NCBI GenBank assembly: GCA_012517355.1
Contig: JAAYVD010000168.1
Location: 124,001 to 188,000 of the forward strand
Direction of reading: 5' to 3'
DNA length: 64,000 bases
Source of the DNA: Candidatus Rifleibacteriota bacterium
GTDB taxonomy: Bacteria; Muiribacteriota; Ozemobacteria; Ozemobacterales; Ozemobacteraceae
Position 1 is the stretch's first letter. Every line of letters starts with the position of its first letter. A program made the translations under genes and the position numbers. A model generated the notes under the pieces. The model made no database searches. It was given only the letters and a program-made list of their open reading frames with translations, and was not told the DNA's origin. Shown here piece by piece: positions 9,659 through 18,811 of this stretch.

Positions 9659-10018
9659 TCAGGCCTTGACGCCGGCCAAGGCGAGGGCCTCTTCGACGGA
9701 AGGGGCTTCCGGGGCCAGCGGCAGGATGCCGGTCATCGTCAGGAACCGCCGTTTGGGCTCGTCGAGGTTGACCAGGACGCAGGTTCCCCGGTGATCCTCC
9801 TGGGTCAGGCACAGGCATTCGAGCAGCGCGGCGACCCCGGGACTGCTGACGAGGGAACAGGCGGCGAAATCGATCAGGAGTTTCTTCCGACCCGCGGCCA
9901 GAAGGCCCTTGATACAGGCGAGAAGGGCGGTCCCGCCCTCCTTGGCCAGATACCCGGTCACCTGGATGACAGGAAGACCGGAGGCGTGATCCTGGACGGT
10001 GATGCGGCAGGGTTCCAA
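9659..10018 (-). CDS. STAS-domain anti-sigma factor antagonist
   Basis: The 119-residue product is a single STAS domain: RITVQDHASGLPVIQVTGYL at the N-terminus and DFAACSLVSSPGVAALLE in the middle, with serines at the position phosphorylated in SpoIIAA/RsbV proteins. A TTG start at 10018 is chosen because AGGAAGGA lies 7 bases upstream and a sigma-70-like promoter sits at 10049-10078. A longer reading to a TTG at 10090 would put the promoter inside the gene. Family role: binds an anti-sigma kinase when unphosphorylated and is reactivated by a SpoIIE phosphatase. The nearest candidate phosphatase is at 1-2460; the kinase is not in the window. Confidence 0.85.
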   Translation of the reverse strand: MEPCRITVQDHASGLPVIQVTGYLAKEGGTALLACIKGLLAAGRKKLLIDFAACSLVSSPGVAALLECLCLTQEDHRGTCVLVNLDEPKRRFLTMTGILPLAPEAPSVEEALALAGVKA

Positions 10019-10048
10019 AGGCAGTCCTTCCTCGAGCGAACTCCTTCC

Positions 10049-10078
10049 ACTATAGGAGGGCTGGCCGGTCACCGTCAA
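10049..10078 (-). promoter_or_regulatory. Sigma-70-like promoter of the STAS gene
   Basis: On the minus strand, TTGACG (10078-10073) and TATAGT (10054-10049) are separated by 18 bp. Transcription would start near 10042, just upstream of the AGGAAGGA ribosome-binding site. Confidence 0.65.
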
Positions 10079-10207
10079 CCGGCCAGCCAACCCGGATCAC
10101 CCCGGGGGGCGGTGCTCGAGGCTTTCATGCATCTCTCCGGGCTCCTCCTTCGCCGATCCCACGGGGGGCACGCCGTTCCTGTCGATCACCGATCGCCCCC
10201 GCCGACA

Positions 10208-10786
10208 TCACCGGCCCTTCTTGAGGGGAACGAGGTTGGTGCCGTAGAGGGTGTGGTTGCCATCTTTGACCATGACCTGGGCGTAATTGAAATGGAAGGC
10301 TTCGTTCATGGCGATGTTGTTGAATTCCATCCAGGCTTTCAGGGGAAGATGGTTCTCAGAGAACAACTGCCAACGCTCGACGAAACTGATCAGGGCATTC
10401 CAATCCTGGAACCGGAAGGTATTCGTCCACGAGTGGGGGCTGGCAAACACCCGTTCGTCGCCCAGGTTGGTCACCACGACGAGGGTCGGCTCAGCCACCC
10501 AGCGGATTTGCTTTCGGAACTGGGGGGGGACCGTCGTCGGTTGGGCATCGATGAAGACGTGGGCGATCAGGTTTCCGAAATGCTTGGTCACGACCTCGCC
10601 GAATTCGATCCGGAAGGTGATGACCTTGACACCGGCTTCCTTCTCGAACCTCCGGATCTGGGCCATGGCGGCTTCCTTCCCATCGCGGGCTTTGCTGACG
10701 AGTTTGACATACCCCGGATCGGCCTGGACGACGGTGACGGCCAACAGGAATCCAAAAAGGACGGTCATCAGGGTGGTTCGTTTCAC
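10208..10786 (-). CDS. Secreted protein of unknown function
   Basis: Start is the GTG at 10786, with GGAG 8 bases upstream; the longer frame to 10873 has no ribosome-binding site. The 192-residue product starts VKRTTLMTVLFGFLLAVTVV, a signal peptide ending near QADPG. The mature part (about 170 residues) is polar with many aromatic residues (RFQDWNALISFVERWQLFSE, then WMEFNNIAMNEAFHFNYAQV) and no cysteine. No family was recognised. Its base composition is less GC-rich than that of its neighbours. Confidence 0.7.
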   Translation of the reverse strand: MKRTTLMTVLFGFLLAVTVVQADPGYVKLVSKARDGKEAAMAQIRRFEKEAGVKVITFRIEFGEVVTKHFGNLIAHVFIDAQPTTVPPQFRKQIRWVAEPTLVVVTNLGDERVFASPHSWTNTFRFQDWNALISFVERWQLFSENHLPLKAWMEFNNIAMNEAFHFNYAQVMVKDGNHTLYGTNLVPLKKGR

Positions 10787-10924
10787 AGGGGTGTCTCCTT
10801 TTTTTCGTTCTTCGATGGTGGTTCGGGTGTTGATTTCACTTTGGATACCGCCCCCGGGTCTTTTTTCTTTCACTTTTTTTTCTACCGTCCGTTCCAGGCT
10901 AACGGACCGCGACGCAGAGCTTCC

Positions 10925-11010
10925 GCGAGGTGAACGCGACAGCGTTCACCTCGCCAGCAGAAAGGGTCCAGGGCCATCGGCCCTGGTGGGGTGAAGGGGC
11001 AACGCCCCCT
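10925..11010 (+). repeat. Three-hairpin intergenic element, divergent copy (family R1)
   Basis: The element has three successive inverted repeats: GCGAGGTGAACG/CGTTCACCTCGC (10925-10954), CCAGGGCC/GGCCCTGG (10968-10986) and GGGGC/GCCCC (10996-11008). The order, spacing and the linker AGAAAGGGTCCAGGG match the elements at 30868 and 35051, but the stem sequences differ, so base pairing is kept while sequence is not. It lies in the 364-bp gap between a secreted protein and a lipoprotein; nothing else was recognised there. Confidence 0.55.
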
Positions 11011-11150
11011 TTGGCGAGCCTTCCTGCGAATCGTGGGAAAAAAGTGGAAGGGAAGGGTCGAAGATGCGGTATACAGGATGGAGGACATCGACTCACCCTG
11101 GTTCCACACGGAGTCTGGAATCTGAACGTGCCAGAAGGGAGACCCATGAA

Positions 11151-11414
11151 ATGATCCGCAGCATGGCCAAGCGCCTCGTCTTCGCGAGTCTCGTGGTCGT
11201 TTTCGCCATCAGTGCTGGTGGATGCACGGACTTCCAACCCCAGTCGGAATACGGCGCCCTCCTCTATCACGCCCTCAAGGCACGCAGTTACACCCCGCCG
11301 CCGTCACGGACAAAGGAAAAGCGTCAACCCGACATGCCCAAGGCTTCCCGGAAGAACGCCTCGGGAAGTCTGACCATTCCAGCTCCCGACTCGGATCCGT
11401 TTTCAACCCCCTGA
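11151..11414 (+). CDS. Small lipoprotein of unknown function
   Basis: Start is the ATG at 11151, preceded by AAGGGAG at 9 bases. The 87-residue product begins MIRSMAKRLVFASLVVVFAI and continues to SAGGC, a plausible lipobox with Cys as the first mature residue. The mature peptide is short, basic and Pro/Ser-rich. No family recognised. It lies immediately upstream of the MarR promoter but is separated from it, so it is probably not part of the efflux operon. Confidence 0.65.
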   Translation: MIRSMAKRLVFASLVVVFAISAGGCTDFQPQSEYGALLYHALKARSYTPPPSRTKEKRQPDMPKASRKNASGSLTIPAPDSDPFSTP

Positions 11415-11455
11415 AGGATCCCCCCTTGCGGGCGGGACAGGCACCCGCCGATTGG

Positions 11456-11484
11456 TTGCGCTGACAACCGTTTTCCGGTATAGT
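11456..11484 (+). promoter_or_regulatory. Promoter of the MarR-RND efflux operon
   Basis: TTGCGC (11456-11461), a 17-bp spacer and TATAGT (11479-11484) form a sigma-70-like promoter 30 bp ahead of the MarR start. A perfect 10-bp palindrome, TTTCCGGAAA (11493-11502), overlaps the expected transcription start, and a second TTTCCGG lies inside the spacer. This is a reasonable site for autorepression by the MarR protein (inferred). Confidence 0.6.
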
Positions 11485-11513
11485 GCAGGCACTTTCCGGA
11501 AAGGGCTTTGCCC

Positions 11514-12092
11514 ATGACCACCACTGTCGCCGAGACCTACCTGGGCCGCTGGATCGCCCGCATCTACCGCGCCACCCAGAGCTTCATGGCCGACCGCCTC
11601 CGCGGGACGGGCATCGGCCACGGCCAGTTCCCCTTCCTCCGCTTCCTGGCCAGCCACGACGGGGTCTGTCAGGACGAGATCGCCCGGGGGCTCCATTTCG
11701 ACAAGGGAACCGCCACCCGGGCCCTCCAGAAACTCGAACAGGCCGGCCTGGTCCGCCGCCGCGACGACGACGACGACGCCCGGCGACACCTCGTGTCGCT
11801 CACCGCCCGGGGCCGCCTCCTGGCCGACCGCATTGACAGGGAGTTGGGCGCCTGGCACGGCATCATCACCCACGGTCTCCCCCGCACCGTGCAGGCCACT
11901 CTCCACAAGGGCCTGCAACGACTGGCCGCCAACGCCGAGGCCCACCTTGCCGCCGGCCGCACCCGCCCGGCCCCCACCGCTCCGGCCGCCCCGGGCCGGC
12001 CGCCTTCCCCCTCCCACCCCCGCCGCGCTTCCACCCCCGCGCCGCGACCCCACCGGCCCACCCCCCGGACCCGGGAAAGGAACACGCCATGA
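11514..12092 (+). CDS. MarR-family transcriptional regulator
   Basis: The ATG at 11514 is preferred over a TTG six bases upstream. The product is about 192 residues. A winged helix-turn-helix spans residues 40-105: LRFLASHDGVCQDEIARGL, then a recognition helix DKGTATRALQKLEQAGLVRR and a wing with an unusual run of five Asp (RRDDDDDARRHLVSLTARG). The last 45 residues are Pro/Ala/Arg-rich and probably disordered. MarR proteins are dimeric repressors released by small ligands. As first gene of an efflux operon, coupled by a 4-bp overlap to the adaptor, it is very likely the operon's own repressor. Confidence 0.9.
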   Translation: MTTTVAETYLGRWIARIYRATQSFMADRLRGTGIGHGQFPFLRFLASHDGVCQDEIARGLHFDKGTATRALQKLEQAGLVRRRDDDDDARRHLVSLTARGRLLADRIDRELGAWHGIITHGLPRTVQATLHKGLQRLAANAEAHLAAGRTRPAPTAPAAPGRPPSPSHPRRASTPAPRPHRPTPRTRERNTP

Positions 12093-13651
12093 AGAAGATC
12101 CTGTTCTACCTCGTCGTCCTGGCCGGCTGCCTCGCCCTCGCCAACCTCGCCCTCCGCCCCGGCAACGGGAAGGGCCCCGGCGCGGGCGGCGGCCGCCGCG
12201 GACCTGGGGGCCTGGCCGTCCCCGTCGAGATCGCCTCCCCGACCGTCCGCGACCTGGTGGCCGAGGGCCGGTTCACCGGCTCGCTGCTTCCCCGCGCCCA
12301 GTATACCGTGGCCAGCAAGGTGGCCGGCCGCCTCAAGCGGCTGTACGTCGACATCGGGGACCTGGTCATGAACGGCACCAGGGTGGCCGAACTCGACGAC
12401 GAGGAATACGTGCAGGCGGTGGCCCAGGCCGAGGCCGACCGCGCCATCGCCCGCGCCAACATCATCGAGAGCCAGGCCCTGCTCGACGTGGCCCGCCGCG
12501 AACTCGAGCGGGTCACCGCCATGCGCCAGCAGAAGGTCTCTTCCGACGCCGAGGTCGACAGCGCCAAGGCGCAGTTCGACAGCCGGGCGGCCCGGCACGA
12601 AGTGAACAAGGCCAGCCTCGCCCAGAAGGAGGCCGTCCTGCGCGCCGCGCAGGTGCGGCTGGGCTACACGAAACTGGAGGTCTCCTGGACCGGCGGCTCG
12701 GAACGGCGTCACATCGGGGCCCGCTTCCAGGACGAGGGGGCCTTGCTGGCCCCCAACACCCCGGTGGTGACCGTCCTCGACCTCGCCACCGTCACCGCGG
12801 TCATCGACGTCGTCGAACGTGACTATTTCCAGGTCAAGATCGGCCAGACCGCCGAAATCCGCGTAGCCGCCCAGCCAGATCGGGTCTTCCTGGGCCGGGT
12901 CGCCCGACTCGCCCCGGTGCTCGACCCGGTCACCCGCCAGGCGCGTGTCGAAATCGAGATCCCCAATCCCGACGCCCGGCTCAAGCCGGGCATGTTCGTC
13001 GAGGTCCGGCTGGCCTTCGATGCCCATGCCGGCGTGACCGTCGTCCCCTCCAGCGCCCTGGTCACCCGCAACGGCGGCCGCGGGCTCTTCCAGATCGACC
13101 TGACCAGCCGGCTCGCCCACTACCGGCCCGTCGAGGTCGGCATCGTGCAGGGGGCCTGGGCCGAGGTGGCCTCCCCCACCCTCGACGGCCCGGTGGTGGT
13201 CATGGGCCACCACCTCCTCGAGGACGGCACCACCGTCTCCCTGCCGGGCGACGCCCCCGCCCCCGAGGCCGCCGCCCGGTCGGGCCGCCCCGCAGGCGGC
13301 CAGGAAAACCGCGGCCGCGGCAAGGGTTCCGGCGACGGCGGCCCCGGCCGCGAAGAGCGCGGGAAGGGTCCCCGCGAGGGAGGCCCTGGCGGCGAAGGAC
13401 GTGGGAAAGGTCAGCCCGGCCTTGAAGGAGACCGCGGATCGGCCTCCCCTTCCGAGGCCCCCACCGCCGGCCCATCAGGCTCCATCCCACCGGCCGGCGT
13501 TCCTTCCGACACCTCCCCGGGAAATGGCCCCGGCACCACCCAGGCCCCCACCTGGACCGCCCCCGCTGGCACTCCCGCTCCTGCCCCGGCTCCGGCTCCG
13601 GTTCCGGCCCCTGCGCCCGCCCCGCAGGCCGCGACGGAGGTCACGCCGTGA
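12089..13651 (+). CDS. RND efflux periplasmic adaptor (HlyD/MFP family)
   Basis: 520 residues, starting with a membrane anchor or signal (KKILFYLVVLAGCLALANLA). The barrel-sandwich half-motif VASKVAGRLKRLYVDIGDLV near residues 72-91 is followed by a helical hairpin near 105-180 (many Ala/Glu/Gln), the second barrel-sandwich half (LGYTKLEVSW) and beta-barrel and membrane-proximal domains to about 385. The last 130 residues are a Gly/Arg- then Pro/Ala-rich tail not found in typical adaptors of about 380 residues. The adaptor bridges the inner-membrane pump to the outer-membrane channel. Overlaps both neighbours by 4 bp. Confidence 0.93.
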   Translation: MKKILFYLVVLAGCLALANLALRPGNGKGPGAGGGRRGPGGLAVPVEIASPTVRDLVAEGRFTGSLLPRAQYTVASKVAGRLKRLYVDIGDLVMNGTRVAELDDEEYVQAVAQAEADRAIARANIIESQALLDVARRELERVTAMRQQKVSSDAEVDSAKAQFDSRAARHEVNKASLAQKEAVLRAAQVRLGYTKLEVSWTGGSERRHIGARFQDEGALLAPNTPVVTVLDLATVTAVIDVVERDYFQVKIGQTAEIRVAAQPDRVFLGRVARLAPVLDPVTRQARVEIEIPNPDARLKPGMFVEVRLAFDAHAGVTVVPSSALVTRNGGRGLFQIDLTSRLAHYRPVEVGIVQGAWAEVASPTLDGPVVVMGHHLLEDGTTVSLPGDAPAPEAAARSGRPAGGQENRGRGKGSGDGGPGREERGKGPREGGPGGEGRGKGQPGLEGDRGSASPSEAPTAGPSGSIPPAGVPSDTSPGNGPGTTQAPTWTAPAGTPAPAPAPAPVPAPAPAPQAATEVTP

Positions 13652-16600
13652 ACGTCTGGACCTGGTCCGTCCGCCGCCCGATCGGCATCACCATGCTGAT
13701 GCTGATCGTGGTCATCTTCGGCGTCGTCTCGTTGCGCCACCTGCCCATCGACCTGATGCCCGACATCACCTACCCCACCATCTCGCTGTCCGCCGAATAT
13801 GCCAATGCCAGCCCGGTCGAGGTCGAGACGCTGATCACCCGCCCGATCGAGCAGTCCCTCAGCGCGGTGCCGGGAGTCGAGGAGGTCAATTCCACCAGCA
13901 GCGAAGGTCGCGCCAACGTCCGGGTCACCTTCGCCTGGGGCACCGACCTCGATGCCGCCGCCAACGACATCCGCGACCGGCTCGACCGCATCCTGGCCCG
14001 CCTGCCCGAAGGGGTCGAACGGCCCACGCTGCGCAAGTTCGACCTGGCCAACGTCCCGATCCTCGTGCTGGGCTGTTCGGGACGGTTCGACCCGGTCCAG
14101 TTGCTGAAACTGGTCGAGGACCAGGTCAAATACCGCCTGGAACGCATTCCCGGCGTGGCCACCGTCGACATCATGGGCGGCCGCAAGCGGGAGATCCACG
14201 TCAACCTGCACATCGGCCGGTTGAAGGCGCTGGGCATCCGGCCCGACCAGGTGGTCAGCCGCCTGAAGGCCGACAACCTGAGCCGGCCGGCCGGCCTCAT
14301 CGAGGTCGGCAACTACGAGTATCTCGTCCGCACCCCGGGCGAGTTCTTTGATATCGGACAACTCCGGGACGTCGTGATCCGCGAGGACGGGGCCACCCGC
14401 ATCCGGCTCGCCGAGATCGCCGACATCGAGGACCGTTGGCAGAAGAACCGGTCGGTGGTCCGGGTCAACGGGGAACCCGGCGTACGCATCAGCGTCCAGA
14501 AGCAGTCGGGGCGCAATACCGTGGAGGTCGCCGACGCGGTGCTGGCCGAGATCGAGAACATCAACCGCGACCTGCCCCAGCTGCACCTGACCCCGATCAT
14601 GGACACCTCGAAGTACATCCGCCGGTCGATCAACAATGTCAGCTCGTCGGCCCTCTTCGGCGGCCTGCTCGCCATCGTCGTGCTGATCTACTTCCTGCGC
14701 GACATCCGCAGCACCATCATCATCTCGACCTCGATCCCGTTGTCGATCATCGCCACCTTCGCGCTGATGTACTACAACGGCTTCACCCTCAACATCATGT
14801 CCCTGGGCGGCGTGGCCCTGGGCATCGGCATGCTGGTCGACAACTCGATCGTCGTGCTCGAGAACATCTTCCGCCTCCGCGAGAAGGGCATGCGGGTCGT
14901 CGATGCCGCCATCGAGGGGGCAGGCGAGGTGGCCATGCCCGTGCTGGCCTCCACCCTGACCACGGTCGTCATCTTCCTGCCCCTGCTGTTCGTGGAAGGC
15001 ATGACCGGACTGATGTTCAAGCAGCTCGCCTGGATCGTCGCCTTCTCGCTGATGTGCTCCCTGGTCGTCGCCATCACCCTGGTGCCCATGCTGAGCGCCG
15101 TGATCCTGACCGAGCGCAAGGAAGGCGCGGGGAAGTCCGCTCCCGAAGGAAAGGCCCTTCCCGGGCTCATCGGGTTCTTCCACGACCGCTACGTCGAAGT
15201 CCTGAACCTGGCCCTGCGCGGACCATGGCTCACCATCGGCCTGGTGGTCCTGGTCCTGGCCGGCTGCCTGTCCCTGGCCCGGCGCATCCCCACCGAGTTC
15301 ATGCCCCAGGCCGACGAGGGGGAGGTGCGGGTCACCGCCGAACTGGAGGTCGGCAGCCGCCTGGGCCTGACCGAGCAGGTGGCCATCGCCATCGAGAAGG
15401 TCATCGAACGCGAGGTCCCCGAGCGCACCACCATGGTCACCAGCGTCGGCGGCGGCGGCGGGCCGGGCGGAGGGGGAGGCGGGGGCAGCGGGGTCAACCG
15501 CGCCGACCTCCGCATCCCCCTCGTCCCGCGCACCGAGCGGAAGCGCTCCAGCGCCCAGGTGGCGGCCGACCTCGCCAAGGCGCTGGCCCACCTGCCGGGG
15601 GTGAAGATCCGCACCCGCGAAGGACAGGGGTTCTTCATGAACCGGCTGGGCGGCGGCGGCACCGACCGGGTGCAGATCCAGGTGCGGGGCCATACCTTCG
15701 AGGTGGCCGACGCGCTGGCGAAGAAGGTCGAGAAGATGCTTCTCGAGCGCATCGACAGCATCGCCGACGTGCGGCTCAGCCGCGAGGCGGGCGCCCCCGA
15801 GCGCCTGATCAGCATCGACCGGGCCCGGGCCGCCGACCAGAAGCTGACCGTCTCCCGGATCGCCGACTTCATCGAGACCCTCCTGTCGGGAACCCCGGCC
15901 GGCAACTTCCGCGAAGCCGGCGACGAGTACCGGATCCTGGTCAAGGCCCTCGACCCCGAGCGGCTCAGCCTCGAGGACATCCTCGACTTCACCATTCCCA
16001 ACGCGGAGCAGAAGCTGGTGGCGCTGCGCCAGGTCGCCAGCGTGATCTCGCGCTTCGGCCCGATGCAGATCGAACGCCTCGACCAGGAACGCATCGTCAA
16101 CGTCACCGCCGACCCGGGCGGCGAGGCCCTGGGCAGCGTGCTGGCCAAGGTCGCCGAAGGCTTGCGCGCCATCCCCCTGCCCAACGGGTTCGCCCTCACC
16201 CTCGGCGGCGACTACGAGGAACAGCAGAAGGCCTTCCGCGAGCTGCTGTTCAGTTTCGTGCTGGCCATCCTGCTGGTCTACATGGTCATGGCGGTCCAGT
16301 ACGAAGCGCTGCTCGACCCGCTGATCGTCATGCTCACCGTGCCGCTGTCGACGATCGGCGTCATCCTCGCCCTGCTCATCACGGGCAGCACCTTCAACGT
16401 GCAGTCGTTCATCGGTTGCATCATGCTCGGCGGCATCGTCGTCAACAACTCGATCCTGCTGGTCGACCATGCCAACGACCTGATCGGGAAAGGGACACCC
16501 CTGGTCCCCGCCCTCGTGGAGGCCGGCCGCGACCGGTTCCGGCCGGTGCTGATGACCGCCCTCACCACCATCCTCGGGCTGATCCCGCTGGCGTTGGGCC

Positions 16601-16764
16601 TGGGAGACGGCGGCGAGGTGCAGGCGCCGATGGCCCGCGTCGTCATCGGGGGCCTGATCTGCTCGACCGTGATCTCCCTGGTGGTCATTCCCGCCGTGTT
16701 CCTGCTGTTCCGGCGACTGGCCGGCAACAGGGAACCCGTTTCCGCCCCGGAGGTGAAGCCATGA
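13648..16764 (+). CDS. RND multidrug/solute efflux permease (AcrB family)
   Basis: 1038 residues, the usual length, with a GTG start overlapping the adaptor stop. The first membrane helix is SVRRPIGITMLMLIVVIFGV. Porter domains carry DLMPDITYPTISLSAEY, and helix 4 carries GIGMLVDNSIVVLENIF, where the second Asp of the E. coli pair is Asn, as in many non-enterobacterial members. The second half repeats the layout, with VQSFIGCIMLGGIVVNNSIL near the end. An 8-10 residue glycine run (VGGGGGPGGGGGGGSGV) interrupts the second porter region. Proton-driven export across both membranes with the adaptor and TolC is established for the family; the substrate is unknown. Confidence 0.95.
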   Translation: MNVWTWSVRRPIGITMLMLIVVIFGVVSLRHLPIDLMPDITYPTISLSAEYANASPVEVETLITRPIEQSLSAVPGVEEVNSTSSEGRANVRVTFAWGTDLDAAANDIRDRLDRILARLPEGVERPTLRKFDLANVPILVLGCSGRFDPVQLLKLVEDQVKYRLERIPGVATVDIMGGRKREIHVNLHIGRLKALGIRPDQVVSRLKADNLSRPAGLIEVGNYEYLVRTPGEFFDIGQLRDVVIREDGATRIRLAEIADIEDRWQKNRSVVRVNGEPGVRISVQKQSGRNTVEVADAVLAEIENINRDLPQLHLTPIMDTSKYIRRSINNVSSSALFGGLLAIVVLIYFLRDIRSTIIISTSIPLSIIATFALMYYNGFTLNIMSLGGVALGIGMLVDNSIVVLENIFRLREKGMRVVDAAIEGAGEVAMPVLASTLTTVVIFLPLLFVEGMTGLMFKQLAWIVAFSLMCSLVVAITLVPMLSAVILTERKEGAGKSAPEGKALPGLIGFFHDRYVEVLNLALRGPWLTIGLVVLVLAGCLSLARRIPTEFMPQADEGEVRVTAELEVGSRLGLTEQVAIAIEKVIEREVPERTTMVTSVGGGGGPGGGGGGGSGVNRADLRIPLVPRTERKRSSAQVAADLAKALAHLPGVKIRTREGQGFFMNRLGGGGTDRVQIQVRGHTFEVADALAKKVEKMLLERIDSIADVRLSREAGAPERLISIDRARAADQKLTVSRIADFIETLLSGTPAGNFREAGDEYRILVKALDPERLSLEDILDFTIPNAEQKLVALRQVASVISRFGPMQIERLDQERIVNVTADPGGEALGSVLAKVAEGLRAIPLPNGFALTLGGDYEEQQKAFRELLFSFVLAILLVYMVMAVQYEALLDPLIVMLTVPLSTIGVILALLITGSTFNVQSFIGCIMLGGIVVNNSILLVDHANDLIGKGTPLVPALVEAGRDRFRPVLMTALTTILGLIPLALGLGDGGEVQAPMARVVIGGLICSTVISLVVIPAVFLLFRRLAGNREPVSAPEVKP

Positions 16765-18557
16765 ACCGTCCCCCGTCCCCCCCCCTGCCGGCTGTCGGCC
16801 GTCCCGGGAACCCGGCCGCCCGTTTCGCCCCATGCCGGACCGCCGCCCTCCTCCTGGGACTGAGCCTGGCCCCGGGCGCCTTCGGCCAGACCGCGGGGGA
16901 GCCTCCCACCACGCTGCTAGACCGGCCAGCCATGGCGGACGCCTCGACCACCTCCGAACCCATTGGGACCCCCGCCTCGTCGACCTTCCCCACCGAGCAC
17001 GTCCTGGAAGCGGTTTCCTCGGCCCTCCCGGCCGGCCTGCCCCTCGACCCGGGGGCGATCTTCCCCGAGGAGGAGGTGACCCCGTTCGGCCCCCTGCCCG
17101 CCACCTGGCCTCACCTACGGTTGTCGCTCGGGGATGCCGTGGCCATGTCGCTCGTCCATCAGCACGACCTCGAAGTCAAACGGCTGGAAGTGGAGCGGCA
17201 GGGCGAGGCCGTCCAACTCGAGCAAGCCGCCTTCGACCCGACCATCAGCACCTCCTGGTCGATGACCGACCGGCTCGGCAAGCAGATCACCCAACTGGGG
17301 ACGATCAACGACAACGTCTCGAACCGCACCGAGCTCGACTCGGCCTGGACCCGCACCGCCCCTTCCGGCACCCGCACCTCGGTCTCGCTGGGCCTGACCC
17401 GCGCCCGCTCCGCCCGCGCCCCCAACCTGTTCGACAGCCGCCTCGGCCTCGACCTCACCCATCCCCTGCGCCAGGGCGCCGGCACCCGCGTCAACCTGGT
17501 CGCCGTGCGCCAGGCCGAACTCGACGTGCAGGTGGCCCGCGAGGAGGTGGAGGGCTACATCCTGGCCCTGCTGGCCCAGGTCGAGCATGCCTACTGGCAG
17601 CTGCTGCTGACCCGCCGCGAACTGGCCATCGTCCGCGAGTCGGCCCGCCTGGCCCGGCAGCAGCAGGACGAGACCTCCCGCCGCATCAACCTCGGCAGCC
17701 TGCCCGAATCGGAACTGGCGGCCGCCGCCGCCGAGGTGGCCCTGCGCGAGGAGGCGGTCATCAACGCCGAAAGCGCCGCCGAAACCGCCCGCATCAGCCT
17801 GCTGCGCCTGCTGAACCCCGACCTCGACCGCTTCTGGGAAACCAAGGTGACCCTGGCCGACCTGCCCGAGGTCCCCGACTTCGAGATCCGCGAGGTCGAT
17901 GCCCACCTGCGCCACGCCCTCGAGGCGCGGCCCGAGCTCCGCCGGGTCCGGCTGCTGCTGCAGCGTGACGAACTCGAGCTGGTGCAGACCCGCAACGGCC
18001 TCCTTCCCCGGCTCGACTTCTTCGTCGCCCTCGGCAAGACGGGTTACGCCCAGACCTTCGGCGAGACCGTCCAGGAATTCGGCATGCGGGCCTACGACCT
18101 GCAGGCCGGGCTCCGCTTCGAACTGGACCCGGGCCGCCGGGCCGCCCGCGCCCGCGACCGCCGGGCCCGCTACGCCCGCCGGCAGCGCGAGGAAGCCATC
18201 CGCAACCTGCAGCAGCTGATCCAGGAGGAGGTGCTGACCTCCGTGCTCGAGGTGCAGCGCGCCCTGCAGCAGGTCGAGGCCACCACCCAGACCGTCGCCC
18301 GCCAGCGCGAGAAGCGCCGCGCCGAGGAGATCAAGTTCTCGGTCGGCAAGACCACCGCCTTCCAGGTCGCCCAGGCCCAGCGGGACGAGGCCGCCAGCCA
18401 GATCGCCGCCATGAAGGCCCGCATCGGCGTCCTCAACGCCCTGACCGACCTCTTCCGCGCCGACGGCTCCCTGGCCGCCCGCCGGGGGGTGGTCGTGGCC
18501 GGGCGCCCCGAGGGCCCCGCCGCCCCCGGAACCGCCTCGGGAACGCCCGCCCCTTAG
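16761..18557 (+). CDS. TolC-family outer-membrane efflux channel
   Basis: The ATG at 16761 overlaps the permease stop. The 598-residue product has a long signal region ending near GAFGQTAG and then about 75 Pro/Ser/Thr-rich residues. A two-fold repeat of coiled-coil helices follows from about residue 115 (LSLGDAVAMSLVHQHDLEVK, with the conserved LxxAIxxAxxxNP-like segment) and again from about 380 (HALEARPELRRVRLLLQRDE). It ends with a Pro/Ala-rich tail. TolC trimers form the outer-membrane exit duct of RND systems. Last gene of the operon, followed by a terminator-like hairpin. Confidence 0.92.
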   Translation: MNRPPSPPLPAVGRPGNPAARFAPCRTAALLLGLSLAPGAFGQTAGEPPTTLLDRPAMADASTTSEPIGTPASSTFPTEHVLEAVSSALPAGLPLDPGAIFPEEEVTPFGPLPATWPHLRLSLGDAVAMSLVHQHDLEVKRLEVERQGEAVQLEQAAFDPTISTSWSMTDRLGKQITQLGTINDNVSNRTELDSAWTRTAPSGTRTSVSLGLTRARSARAPNLFDSRLGLDLTHPLRQGAGTRVNLVAVRQAELDVQVAREEVEGYILALLAQVEHAYWQLLLTRRELAIVRESARLARQQQDETSRRINLGSLPESELAAAAAEVALREEAVINAESAAETARISLLRLLNPDLDRFWETKVTLADLPEVPDFEIREVDAHLRHALEARPELRRVRLLLQRDELELVQTRNGLLPRLDFFVALGKTGYAQTFGETVQEFGMRAYDLQAGLRFELDPGRRAARARDRRARYARRQREEAIRNLQQLIQEEVLTSVLEVQRALQQVEATTQTVARQREKRRAEEIKFSVGKTTAFQVAQAQRDEAASQIAAMKARIGVLNALTDLFRADGSLAARRGVVVAGRPEGPAAPGTASGTPAP

Positions 18558-18577
18558 TTCTCCCCGATCCGGAGCCG

Positions 18578-18618
18578 TTTTCGGGGCGGTTCGCCGGGAG
18601 GACCGCTCCCCCCCGAAA
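18578..18618 (+). terminator. Terminator-like hairpin after the efflux operon
   Basis: TTTTCGGGGCGGT (18578-18590) pairs with ACCGCTCCCC...CGAAA (18602-18618) 21 bp after the TolC stop. There is no T tract. The rest of the gap to 18811 contains no gene that could be supported. Confidence 0.5.
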
Positions 18619-18811
18619 GCTGGACCAGATGCCCTTGCCGCCGGGGAGCGCGACGAAACGCGGATTCCTTCCGCCCTCACCCGCGTCCAGCGGCGTTCAT
18701 CCACGGCTGCCCCATTCTCGTCCGGTGCCTCATGGATCAGGATCACCGGTGCCGACGGGCGAGCCTTCAGGCCGGCCCCATCCCATTCCCGCCCAGGGGA
18801 GGAGGGAGGGC

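Noticed and set aside
10928-11012. Insertion sequence ends around the inverted repeats
   Set aside because: No transposase gene and no target duplication; the inverted repeats are local hairpins.
13411-16833. 1140-residue open frame on the minus strand opposite the RND permease
   Set aside because: It mirrors a clear AcrB-type permease; the His/Asp/Gln-rich composition is that of a shadow frame in GC-rich DNA, with no ribosome-binding site.
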